From positions 1,694,501 to 1,758,500 of the forward strand of contig NC_022997.1 of assembly GCF_000503895.1 (NCBI RefSeq): a stretch of DNA of 64,000 nucleotides. The letters are read 5' to 3'. Origin of the DNA: Hyphomicrobium nitrativorans NL23 (GTDB lineage Bacteria; Pseudomonadota; Alphaproteobacteria; Rhizobiales; Hyphomicrobiaceae). Under the pieces are notes generated by a model that saw nothing but the letters and a program-made list of their open reading frames with translations, was not told the origin of the DNA and did no database searches. The translations under genes and the position numbers were made by a program. Positions 7,336-14,951 of the stretch are shown here, in pieces. Positions within the stretch are counted from its first letter, which is position 1, and each line of letters opens with the position of its first letter.

Positions 7336-10221
7336 ATGGAGAACGTTCAAGCTGTACGGGCGCTCTCCGATGCGCCGTTCCTTCACCGCACCAGCGGCCG
7401 CGAACCGATTGTGTTGCTGGCGCCGACACGGCTCGGCCTTGTGCGCGAAGGGACGGTGAACCTCTTTATCGAACTGTGGGAGGGAGACGAAAGGCCGAGC
7501 GGCGCGCGGCAGCATTTGGCGACGCTTGAAGCCGGAGACGCGTTTTCCGTGCCGGAGACGCATGGATTCGGCGCCCGGCTTATCGTCGCCGGTGTGGGGG
7601 AAGCTTTTGTCGAGCTTTGCGAGGCGGCAGGGCGTGAGGCTCTTTCGCTCGATGCCGCTTCCGGTTTCGACGCTTGGCTCAATGCGCTCACGTCCTATTG
7701 CGCGCGCGACGTTGCGCCGTTGTCGTCAAGGGTCGTTCAGCGCGGCGAGACGCTTGGCGTCCGCGCGGGCGACACTGTCGCTGCACGTGAGCCGTCGTGG
7801 CTTGTCTCCGAGGAGTTGGCGTCTCTTCCGGTCGTCGGCGAGGTGCCGTCGCTCTCGGATAAGCATCTCTTCGGATTGGCAACTCCGTATCGCGCAATTG
7901 CGCCGGATGCAGGTGTGACGGTGCGTGCGCTTCCGACCGCCGACGTTGTAAAACTGTTCGGGTGGGGTGCCGTCGAAGCCTGCCAGGCCGATCTCGTTCG
8001 AGACGCGATTTCGATTGTCCAGGGCGAGTGCCGTGTGGCGTTGGAACGGCGTGGGTTTAGCCGTCAGAGTGAGGGGGACGAGGTCGATGAGGCGTTGCGC
8101 GGTCTCGTGGCGCTTGTGGATGGCGATACGCCTGCCGCTCCGTACGGGGCTGAGGATGCCGACGCCAGGACCGTCGTCGCTTATGTTTGCGCGGAAGAAA
8201 AGATCCCTTTCGACGGCGCGCCGCGTGACGAGGACGGCGCCGATCTCGACCCGATCGCTCTTGTGCGGGATATTCTTCGCGAGGCCGGCCTTCGCTCGCG
8301 GCGGGTCACGCTCGACCATGATTGGTGGCGGCACGATGTCGGAAGTTTTGTGGGGTTTCACAAGGAAAGCGGACGTCCGATTGCGGTCGTGCGTCAAGGG
8401 GCGGGGCGTTACAGGGCGCAATTTCTGGAAGCCGGATCGCCAGTGTGGGTTGACGCGCGTGTCGCAAACGCGCTCGATACCCAGGCGGTCTACCCTTACC
8501 GGCCGTTGCCCGATCGCGCGTTGACGGGCTGGGATCTCGTACGCCACGTGATGGCCTCGCCCGCGCGCGTCGACCTTCGGCTGGCTGTCTTCTTTGCCAT
8601 TCTGACTGCGGCGCTTGGGCTGTTGCCGCCCATTATTACCGGCTTGGTTTTGAGCGAGGCGGTGCCGTTCTCCGAAACGTCCGCGCTTCTCATGTTCGGT
8701 GTCGGCCTGGTTATGATCGCGGTCGGCTCGACGCTCTTCCAGCTTGCGCGTTCCATTGCTCTGACGCGTCTGGAATCTTTTGCCGATGGGACGCTTCAGG
8801 CCGCAATATGGGACCGGCTGCTGCGTTTGCCGCTCGCCTTTTTCCGGCGCTTCGAGACCGGCGATCTGATGATCAAGGCGATGGCGCCGACGCAACTTCG
8901 AAAAATCCTTTCGGATGTGGCGCTCAGCTCGACTTTGGCCGCGCTCTTTTCGCCCGTCAATTTTGTTTTGATGATGATGTACGACGTGCGGCTGGCGCTC
9001 GCGGCAGGCGGGTTGACGGTGGTGACGTGCGTTGTGCTCTTCGGCCTCAGCTACCGCCAGCTTCGCTTCGAGAGGACGCGACTTAAGGCGGAGGCGTCCG
9101 TCAACAGCCTGACGCTCCAGATCCTTTCCGGTATCAAGAAAATCCGGCTGATGGGAGCGGAGCATCGCTCGTTTGCGCGATGGCTTGCGGCGTTCGGGGT
9201 TCAGCGTCAGCAGACGGTGAGGGCGTCTCACATCGGAAATATCATCGCCACAATCAATCGCGTTCTTCCGTTGCTGGCGACGCTCGTCTTCATCTCCGTC
9301 ATCGGGCTCAGCGAGACGCAGATTGCGCCGGCGAGCTTTGTGGCCTTCACGGCCGCTTTCGGCGTGTTCAACGGTGCCTTGCTCGGTTTCGTGCAGGCGG
9401 TGTCGACGTCGCTTGCGGTCGTGCCGATGTACGAGAACATGAAGCCGCTGCTCGACGAATTGCCGGAAATCGACGGCAAGCGGAAAAAGCCGGGGCGTCT
9501 CGGTGGGCGTATCGATCTCAGAAACATTTCCTTCCGCTATGCAGACGATGGTCCGCTCATTCTCGACGGAGTGGACATTACGGTTTCTCCGGGCGAATTC
9601 GTTGCATTCGTCGGCGCGTCTGGATCCGGAAAATCGACGTTGTTCCGTCTCCTTTTGGGTTTCGAGACGCCGGAGTGCGGGACCGTAGCCTACGATGGGC
9701 AGGATCTCGCGCATCTCGACCTCAAGGGCGTTCGACGGCAGATCGGTGTCGTTCTGCAGCGGGGTGCAATTCTTCCGGGCAGCATCTTTCAGAACATCGT
9801 CGGATCTGCTCCGCTCTCTCCCGACGATGCGTGGGAGGCCGCGCGGATGGCCGGCCTCGACGAGGATATCCGGGCGATGCCGATGGGGATGCACACCGTT
9901 CTCAGCGACAATGGCGGTACGTTGTCGGGCGGTCAGCGTCAGCGCTTGATGATTGCGCGCGCGATCGTGCGGCGTCCTGGAATTCTGCTGATGGACGAGG
10001 CGACCAGTGCGCTCGACAACCAGACGCAGGCCATCGTGGCGAAAAGCCTCCAGGAACTCAGTGCAACCCGGATCGTGATTGCGCACCGTCTGAGCACCGT
10101 GACCCATGCCGACCGAATTTATGTGATCGATAAGGGGCGTGTCGTTCAGCAGGGAAACTTCGACCGGCTCATGAGCGAGGCCGGCCCGTTCCGCGAGATC
10201 GCTTTGCCACAGATGCAGTAG
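7336..10221 (+). CDS. NHLM-type ABC transporter, second (non-proteolytic) subunit
   Basis: 961 residues. The C-terminal ~560 residues are an ABC exporter core: membrane domain from about residue 395, Walker A VGASGSGKST, signature LSGGQRQRL, Walker B LLMDEATSALD. The first ~390 residues are unlike ordinary exporters. They begin with a beta-rich, cyclic-nucleotide-binding-like or cupin-like stretch and continue with a region that resembles a degenerate peptidase-like domain lacking an obvious Cys/His pair. This architecture matches the second ABC protein of NHLM/NHPM systems, thought to pair with the C39-containing subunit. It starts 6 bases after the previous stop. It is last in the operon; a 215-base gap follows before the LysR gene. 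Confidence 0.9.
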   Translation: MENVQAVRALSDAPFLHRTSGREPIVLLAPTRLGLVREGTVNLFIELWEGDERPSGARQHLATLEAGDAFSVPETHGFGARLIVAGVGEAFVELCEAAGREALSLDAASGFDAWLNALTSYCARDVAPLSSRVVQRGETLGVRAGDTVAAREPSWLVSEELASLPVVGEVPSLSDKHLFGLATPYRAIAPDAGVTVRALPTADVVKLFGWGAVEACQADLVRDAISIVQGECRVALERRGFSRQSEGDEVDEALRGLVALVDGDTPAAPYGAEDADARTVVAYVCAEEKIPFDGAPRDEDGADLDPIALVRDILREAGLRSRRVTLDHDWWRHDVGSFVGFHKESGRPIAVVRQGAGRYRAQFLEAGSPVWVDARVANALDTQAVYPYRPLPDRALTGWDLVRHVMASPARVDLRLAVFFAILTAALGLLPPIITGLVLSEAVPFSETSALLMFGVGLVMIAVGSTLFQLARSIALTRLESFADGTLQAAIWDRLLRLPLAFFRRFETGDLMIKAMAPTQLRKILSDVALSSTLAALFSPVNFVLMMMYDVRLALAAGGLTVVTCVVLFGLSYRQLRFERTRLKAEASVNSLTLQILSGIKKIRLMGAEHRSFARWLAAFGVQRQQTVRASHIGNIIATINRVLPLLATLVFISVIGLSETQIAPASFVAFTAAFGVFNGALLGFVQAVSTSLAVVPMYENMKPLLDELPEIDGKRKKPGRLGGRIDLRNISFRYADDGPLILDGVDITVSPGEFVAFVGASGSGKSTLFRLLLGFETPECGTVAYDGQDLAHLDLKGVRRQIGVVLQRGAILPGSIFQNIVGSAPLSPDDAWEAARMAGLDEDIRAMPMGMHTVLSDNGGTLSGGQRQRLMIARAIVRRPGILLMDEATSALDNQTQAIVAKSLQELSATRIVIAHRLSTVTHADRIYVIDKGRVVQQGNFDRLMSEAGPFREIALPQMQ

Positions 10222-10296
10222 CGTGACGACCGTTGGAGAGCGGAGCGACGCTTTTCCCTTAAGCGGCGTGGGATTGCTCCCTTGGGAGTCGACGCT

Positions 10297-10316
10297 CTAT
10301 ATATCATCATATATAG
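10297..10316. promoter_or_regulatory. AT-rich inverted repeat downstream of the export operon
   Basis: CTATATAT-CATC-ATATATAG forms a perfect 8+8 inverted repeat, conspicuous in a GC-rich background. It lies 75 bases after the last export gene and 140 bases before the LysR gene. There is no T-run, so it is more like an operator than a terminator. Which protein binds is unknown. Confidence 0.4.
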
Positions 10317-10396
10317 CGATATGAGAGTAGCTGCTGGGGCTGTGCTGTGAGCCGTTCGCTCATAGCTTGCTTTCCCACGCCCTTTTCGCAATAACT

Positions 10397-10411
10397 ATAC
10401 TATAAAAGTAT
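10397..10411. promoter_or_regulatory. LysR box (ATAC-N7-GTAT)
   Basis: The sequence ATAC-TATAAAA-GTAT is a perfect example of the LysR-family recognition pattern (T-N11-A inside dyad symmetry). It sits 26 bases upstream of the LysR start codon chosen here, where autoregulation is typical. Confidence 0.6.
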
Positions 10412-10436
10412 GGTTAAATCCTTCGATGGTCCAGGC

Positions 10437-11357
10437 ATGTTTATTCGGCAGATGACATATCTCGTGGCGCTTGCGAAGGAGGAGCATTTCGGGCGGGCGG
10501 CAGAGGCGTGCAACGTGACGCAGCCTACCCTTTCGTCCGGGCTCAAGGCTCTGGAGCGGGAGCTCGATATGCGGCTCGTGCATCGCGGCCCGCGGTTCAT
10601 CGGGCTGACGCCGGAGGGCGAGCGTGTTGTTGCTTGGGCAGGTCAGATCCTGTCCGACTACGAAAGCCTCAAACGTGACGTGGAGGGATTTCGGGGATGC
10701 CTGAAAGGCACGCTGCAGATTGGCGTCATTCCCGCCGCGACGCCGGCGGTCGCTCAGTTGACCGGGCCATTTGCCGAGAAGCATCCGCAGGTCGCAATTG
10801 CGGTGCATTCGATGACGTCAGTCGAAATACAGCGGGCGCTCGATAAATTCGAGCTGGATGCGGGCATCACGTATCTCGAAAACGAGCCTCTGCTCAATGT
10901 GCGCAAAGCTGCGCTCTATCGGGAGCGTTACCTCTACGTCACGCAGCGCTCGTCGCGGTGGGCGAACGAGGCCAGGATTTCCTGGCGCGAGGCGGTAGCG
11001 AGCCAGCTTTGCCTCCTCAACGAAAGCATGCAAAACAGGCGGGTTTTGAACAATCTTGCTGGCTCGATAGGCCTCGAACTTGCGCCTATGGTGACGACCA
11101 ATTCCTTTCTCTCGGTTTGCTCGCATGTGTGCAGCGGAAAATGGTCCAGCATCATTCCGCACACGTTCGCCTATATTTTTGCGGGCTGCGAAGAGCTTGC
11201 GATGCTCGATCTCGTCGATCCCGTACACGTACAGACCATCGGCATGGTGGTGACGGATCGGGATCCGCTGCCGCCGCTCGCGCGTGCGTTCATGACGAGC
11301 GCGACCCGACAAAACCTGGAGCTGAATCTTGCGAGTGCGTCTCTCGTTTCTGTGTGA
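10437..11357 (+). CDS. LysR family transcriptional regulator
   Basis: 306 residues with an N-terminal winged helix-turn-helix (LVALAKEEHFGRAAEACNVTQPTLSSGLKALERELDM) and a C-terminal periplasmic-binding-like effector domain from about residue 85 (GTLQIGVIPAATPAVAQL). The start at 10437 puts the helix-turn-helix at the usual distance from the N-terminus. An ATG at 10410 would overlap the LysR box and is less likely. It lies directly upstream of, and in the same direction as, formate dehydrogenase. It may control that gene, as LysR proteins do for other formate dehydrogenases. This is positional inference. Confidence 0.9.
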   Translation: MFIRQMTYLVALAKEEHFGRAAEACNVTQPTLSSGLKALERELDMRLVHRGPRFIGLTPEGERVVAWAGQILSDYESLKRDVEGFRGCLKGTLQIGVIPAATPAVAQLTGPFAEKHPQVAIAVHSMTSVEIQRALDKFELDAGITYLENEPLLNVRKAALYRERYLYVTQRSSRWANEARISWREAVASQLCLLNESMQNRRVLNNLAGSIGLELAPMVTTNSFLSVCSHVCSGKWSSIIPHTFAYIFAGCEELAMLDLVDPVHVQTIGMVVTDRDPLPPLARAFMTSATRQNLELNLASASLVSV

Positions 11358-11609
11358 TTGATGTCGTCAATTGCGCGGTCAAGCAGATCAATTTGACGCA
11401 GGCTGCTTCCAAACTCACTAATCGCCCATCGCGACGGCCGACCTTGAAGAAGAACAAGGCCGTCGAGACGAGGAAGCGCTGAGGAGCAGCCAACTGAGAC
11501 GGCGCTAGGTCGTCGGAAGGTTTTCGCTCTCGATCCATATCGCTCATCGTCCGTCAAGCTGGCGGACGAAACGCTTCCTCATGGCCAAATCCCATGCAGG
11601 AGAGAGACT

Positions 11610-12809
11610 ATGGCTAAGATCGTTTGTGTGCTTTACGACGATCCTGTCGACGGCTATCCGAAATCGTATGCCCGCGACGATATTCCGAAGATCACGAAGT
11701 ATCCGGACGGGCAAACCGCGCCGACGCCGTCTGCGATCGACTTTCAACCCGGCTCGCTTCTCGGAAGCGTTTCGGGCGAGCTGGGTTTACGCAAGTATCT
11801 CGAAGCCGCGGGCCATGAACTTGTCGTCACATCCGACAAGGACGGCGCGAACTCGAAGCTCGATCAGGAGCTTCACGACGCGGAAATCGTGATCTCGCAG
11901 CCGTTCTGGCCTGCTTACATGACGGCTGAGCGCATCGCAAAGGCGCCCAAGCTGAAAATGATCGTGACGGCAGGCATCGGGTCGGATCATACGGATCTTC
12001 AGGCGGCTATCGATCGCGGCGTCACGGTCGCGGAGGTGACGTACTGCAACTCGAACAGCGTCGCCGAGCACGTTGTCATGCAGATGCTTGCGCTCGTGCG
12101 CAATTACATCCCGTCTTACAACTGGGTGGTCAAGGGCGGCTGGAACATCGCCGACTGCGTGGCGCGCTCGTACGATATCGAAGGGATGCACGTCGGAACC
12201 GTGGCTGCGGGGCGCATCGGTCTGCGCGTGCTGCGCCTCCTCAAGCCGTTCGACGTTCAGTTGCACTACCTCGACCGCCATCGCCTGCCGGAAGCCGTCG
12301 AAAAGGAACTGAACCTCACCCATCACACGAGCCTCGAAAGCCTTACCAAGGTCTGCGATGTCGTGACGTTGAACTGCCCGCTTCACCCCGAAACGGAGCA
12401 CATGATCAACGAGACGACGCTCAAGAGTTTCAAGCGGGGCGCGTATCTGGTGAACACCGCGCGCGGCAAGCTCTGCGACCGGGATGCTATCGTTCGGGCG
12501 CTCGAAAGCGGCCAGCTTGCGGGCTACGCAGGCGATGTATGGTTCCCGCAGCCTGCACCGCAGGATCATCCGTGGCGGACAATGCCCTATCACGGCATGA
12601 CGCCGCATATCTCCGGTACGTCGCTTTCGGCCCAAACGCGCTACGCGGCGGGTGTGCGCGAAATTCTGGAGTGCTACTTCGCGAGCAAGCCGATCCGTGA
12701 CGAGTATCTCATCGTTCAGGGCGGAAAGCTCGCAGGTGTAGGTGCGCATTCCTACAGCGCAGGCAATGCGACCGGCGGTTCGGAAGAAGCGGCCAAGTTC
12801 AAGCGATAA
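11610..12809 (+). CDS. fdh: NAD-dependent formate dehydrogenase (metal-free)
   Basis: 399 residues, the usual length. Oxidises formate to CO2 with reduction of NAD+, the last step of C1 oxidation in methylotrophs; cytoplasmic homodimer in characterised relatives. It aligns essentially without gaps to the Pseudomonas sp. 101 enzyme from memory: formate-site Asn147 (TYCNSNSVAEH), catalytic Arg in NTARGKLCDRD, catalytic His in GMTPHISG, dinucleotide fold GTVAAGRIG, and DRHR in HYLDRHRLP, which indicates NAD rather than NADP. The C-terminus (AHSYSAGNATGGSEEAAKF) is also conserved. Ribosome-binding sequence AGGAGAGAG precedes the ATG. A 53-base gap leads to an HPP protein gene that may be co-transcribed. 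Confidence 0.97.
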   Translation: MAKIVCVLYDDPVDGYPKSYARDDIPKITKYPDGQTAPTPSAIDFQPGSLLGSVSGELGLRKYLEAAGHELVVTSDKDGANSKLDQELHDAEIVISQPFWPAYMTAERIAKAPKLKMIVTAGIGSDHTDLQAAIDRGVTVAEVTYCNSNSVAEHVVMQMLALVRNYIPSYNWVVKGGWNIADCVARSYDIEGMHVGTVAAGRIGLRVLRLLKPFDVQLHYLDRHRLPEAVEKELNLTHHTSLESLTKVCDVVTLNCPLHPETEHMINETTLKSFKRGAYLVNTARGKLCDRDAIVRALESGQLAGYAGDVWFPQPAPQDHPWRTMPYHGMTPHISGTSLSAQTRYAAGVREILECYFASKPIRDEYLIVQGGKLAGVGAHSYSAGNATGGSEEAAKFKR

Positions 12810-12862
12810 CTCATATCCGGCGGGTGCACGTTACCCGCCGGACATTCTTTCCGAGGGACGCC

Positions 12863-13372
12863 ATGACAAGCCGCGAAGAGGCGATTGAAATTCCTGTCGA
12901 TGCGCGTGCGCGCCAATGGGTCGCCGCGCTGCCCTGGCGTCAAGCCGCCTTGGCGGGTATCGGTGGTGCGCTGGCCATTGGGTTGCTGGCCGTGATGAAC
13001 GCGACGGAGACTCTTCCGCTTCTGATTCCGCCATTCGGTGCGAGTTGTGTTCTCGTCTTCGGCGTGTCCGCCAGTCCCTTCGCGCGGCCGCGGAATGTCA
13101 TCGGGGGGCATGTCATCTCGGCGGCGGTGGGGCTTGTCGCTGTGTCCGCTTTCGGGGGCGGTGTGCTCGGCGTTGCGGCAGGTGTCGGACTCGCGATCGC
13201 CGCTATGATCTTGAGTGATACGGTCCATCCTCCGGCCGGCGCCAATCCTATCGTTGTCGCCCTGTCGGGTGCCGGTTGGCCGTTTCTGATCGCTCCCGTT
13301 TTGATCGGTGCGGCGACAATCGTCGTATGCGGATGGATTTACAATCGCATGCGCACGGGGGCCAGTGTTTGA
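12863..13372 (+). CDS. HPP family membrane protein (short form)
   Basis: 169 residues with about four or five hydrophobic segments and the HPP signature (TVHPPAGANPIV). No CBS domains, unlike the HPP protein at 193. The ATG at 12863 follows GAGGGA; an earlier in-frame start at 12824 overlaps what looks like untranslated sequence. It lies 53 bases after fdh and converges with the NsrR-like gene, so it may be the second gene of an fdh transcript. The transported substrate is unknown; nitrite transport has been proposed for some family members. Confidence 0.85.
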   Translation: MTSREEAIEIPVDARARQWVAALPWRQAALAGIGGALAIGLLAVMNATETLPLLIPPFGASCVLVFGVSASPFARPRNVIGGHVISAAVGLVAVSAFGGGVLGVAAGVGLAIAAMILSDTVHPPAGANPIVVALSGAGWPFLIAPVLIGAATIVVCGWIYNRMRTGASV

Positions 13373-13413
13373 TCTCTCGTCCGCGCCGGGCTGCCGATCC
13401 GGCTTCTCCGTCG

Positions 13414-13872
13414 CTATCGCGCCGCTGGCCGGCGGATGTCGCCGCTCGTGTCGAAGACCTGCCGGAAATCTTTCGGGCGGAGGGCAATGCTTGCCACTGT
13501 GTGCTTGTCGAGTTCGGTTAGAAATGCGCCGAGCGCTCGCCGCAGGACTGCCGGCAGGCGACAGCAATTGCCGATGACGCATTGGCTATCCGTCGCGAAG
13601 CACTCGACGAGTGCGAAGTCCGGCTCCGTTGCGCGAACGACATCGCCGAGGCGGATGTCCTCGGCGGGCTTGCCGAGTTTCAATCCTCCCGCGCGGCCGC
13701 GAACCGCCGTCAGGTAGCCCGCGCGCGTCAAAGTGTTGGCGACCTTCATGAGGTGCGCGCGCGAAATGCCGTAGGAGCCTGCAATCTCCTCAATCGTCAC
13801 AAGCCGGTTTCCGGCAGCGTGTGCGTACATGAGCATACGGAGCGCGTAATCCGAGAAGGTGGTCAGTTGCAT
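13414..13872 (-). CDS. nsrR: Rrf2 family regulator, NsrR-like
   Basis: 152 residues. N-terminal winged helix (LTTFSDYALRMLMYA..., SRAHLMKVANTLTRAGYL, VRGRAGGLKL) followed by cysteines at 91, 98, 103 and 104 (ECFATDSQCVIGNCC). NsrR proteins bind a [4Fe-4S] or [2Fe-2S] cluster through three such cysteines and lose DNA binding on contact with nitric oxide. Asp8, a cluster ligand in Streptomyces NsrR, is also present. It is divergent from a small operon ending in a truncated haemoglobin, with an AT-rich palindrome in the shared promoter region. An IscR or RsrR-type role is less likely because of the Cys spacing and context. The symbol is by family resemblance. Confidence 0.82.
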   Translation of the reverse strand: MQLTTFSDYALRMLMYAHAAGNRLVTIEEIAGSYGISRAHLMKVANTLTRAGYLTAVRGRAGGLKLGKPAEDIRLGDVVRATEPDFALVECFATDSQCVIGNCCRLPAVLRRALGAFLTELDKHTVASIALRPKDFRQVFDTSGDIRRPAAR

Positions 13873-13942
13873 CTCGATCCTGCGTCAATCTGCATTAGAT
13901 TCATTCTTGACATGCCTTATCCCCTCGGACAAGGTCCCTTTA

Positions 13943-13963
13943 AGATATATCATATATATATCT
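13943..13963. promoter_or_regulatory. Candidate NsrR operator (palindrome)
   Basis: AGATATAT-CATAT-ATATATCT is a perfect 8+8 inverted repeat with a 5-base spacer, in the 174-base gap between the NsrR-like gene and the haemoglobin operon. Size, AT-richness and the AGAT...ATCT ends resemble known NsrR sites (AAGATGCATTT-type dyads). It is 71 bases from the NsrR-like start codon and 84 from the first small membrane gene. Confidence 0.6.
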
Positions 13964-14046
13964 ATTCGGAGCATGTTCGCGTCAGCGCGGCTCCCGCATC
14001 GTCCGCCGCGAGGCCGGCGGGGCTGCAGTTGTGGAGGAGGGAATTC

Positions 14047-14277
14047 ATGACGACGGTCGTGCTCTTGGCCGAAATCGCAACGCTTGGGCTTTTCATCCTG
14101 TTTGCCAGTCTTGTGCGGCAGTTTCATCAAGACGACGAAGGCTCCGGCCCTGCGCACCCCGACCCGGTGGGCGATGTCTTCATCTCGACTGTGCGCTGGG
14201 GCATGATCGTCGGCTACGCAACGTTCTTTGCGCTTAGCGCGTATTGGATCGGATCGGGAGGATTTTATGGCCAATGA
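14047..14277 (+). CDS. Small membrane protein, first gene of haemoglobin operon
   Basis: 76 residues with two predicted membrane helices (VVLLAEIATLGLFILFASLV and TVRWGMIVGYATFFALSAYWI) joined by an acidic, Pro-containing loop (HQDDEGSGPAHPDP). A strong ribosome-binding sequence (GGAGGAGGG) precedes the ATG. Its end overlaps the next gene by 11 bases. I do not recognise the family. Its position behind a candidate NsrR operator and before a truncated haemoglobin suggests a part in nitric oxide or oxygen handling. Confidence 0.7.
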   Translation: MTTVVLLAEIATLGLFILFASLVRQFHQDDEGSGPAHPDPVGDVFISTVRWGMIVGYATFFALSAYWIGSGGFYGQ

Positions 14278-14416
14278 TTTGAACCAGGCTCTGCCGGCGG
14301 CCATGCCCATGGCGCCGCGGCAGACGAAGCTTCTTCGCACCCTTGCGGTCGCCCTTGTCTGGGTTGCCGCCCCCGCGCCGTTGTGGATTATGCTGGGGCT
14401 CATGCTCGTCATATGA
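14267..14416 (+). CDS. Very small single-pass membrane protein
   Basis: 49 residues: a short N-terminal part rich in Ala and Pro, then one hydrophobic helix (TLAVALVWVAAPAPLWIMLGLMLVI) at the very C-terminus. The ATG follows GGGAGGA at 14256-14262 and lies inside the preceding gene. Its stop overlaps an ATG at 14413 (ATGA), consistent with an operon. No family recognised; possibly a subunit or anchor for its neighbours. Confidence 0.6.
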   Translation: MANDLNQALPAAMPMAPRQTKLLRTLAVALVWVAAPAPLWIMLGLMLVI

Positions 14417-14469
14417 CGGAGCGCGCGCTCGTCGGCGTATGCACTCACTTGCCATGGAGACCATTTGAC

Positions 14470-14928
14470 ATGACGGCGGTCCGTGACATCCATCCCAAAG
14501 CGCCGGGGGTTGCCGCCGGGGTCACAGAACATATGATTCGCGATCTCGTTGACGGGTTCTATGCGCGCGTGCGCGCCGACGATGTGCTCGGGCCGATCTT
14601 CAACGGCGCGATCGACGATTGGGATCATCATCTCGACAAGCTGTGCGCGTTCTGGTCATCGGTTACTTTGATGACGGGGCGCTACAAAGGTTCGCCCATG
14701 AAGGTTCATGCGGACCTCTCTGGGATTTCCAGCGCGCATTTCGATCTGTGGCTCGGGCTTTTCCGGCAGACGGCGCGCGAACTCTGTCCGCCCGATGCTG
14801 CGGCGCTGTTCATCGATCGCGCGGAGCGGATCGCGCAATCCCTGGAAATGGGTATCGCCGTTCACAGGGGGCAGTTCGTGGGGCACGGCGAACGGCTCGT
14901 CGGGCGGGCGGCGCAGCCTGGAGATTGA
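14470..14928 (+). CDS. Group III truncated haemoglobin
   Basis: 152 residues. Matches the group III (P) truncated globin pattern: IRDLVDGFYARVRADDVLGPIF near the start, then the heme-pocket region HHLDKLCAFWSSVTLMTGRYKGSPMKVH with the presumed proximal His in KVHADL. Truncated globins bind oxygen or nitric oxide, and many take part in detoxifying reactive nitrogen species. Here it ends an operon behind an NsrR-like regulator and palindrome. The ATG at 14470 gives the usual N-terminus; an in-frame ATG at 14413, overlapping the previous stop, would add 19 residues. Confidence 0.88.
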   Translation: MTAVRDIHPKAPGVAAGVTEHMIRDLVDGFYARVRADDVLGPIFNGAIDDWDHHLDKLCAFWSSVTLMTGRYKGSPMKVHADLSGISSAHFDLWLGLFRQTARELCPPDAAALFIDRAERIAQSLEMGIAVHRGQFVGHGERLVGRAAQPGD

Positions 14929-14951
14929 AGACCCACGGCGCTGGGGCGGGG

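Noticed and set aside
7726-10107. Long (793-codon) open frame on the minus strand opposite the second ABC gene
   Set aside because: High GC makes long antisense frames common. The translation is Arg/His-rich without motifs, while the plus strand has a full ABC protein.
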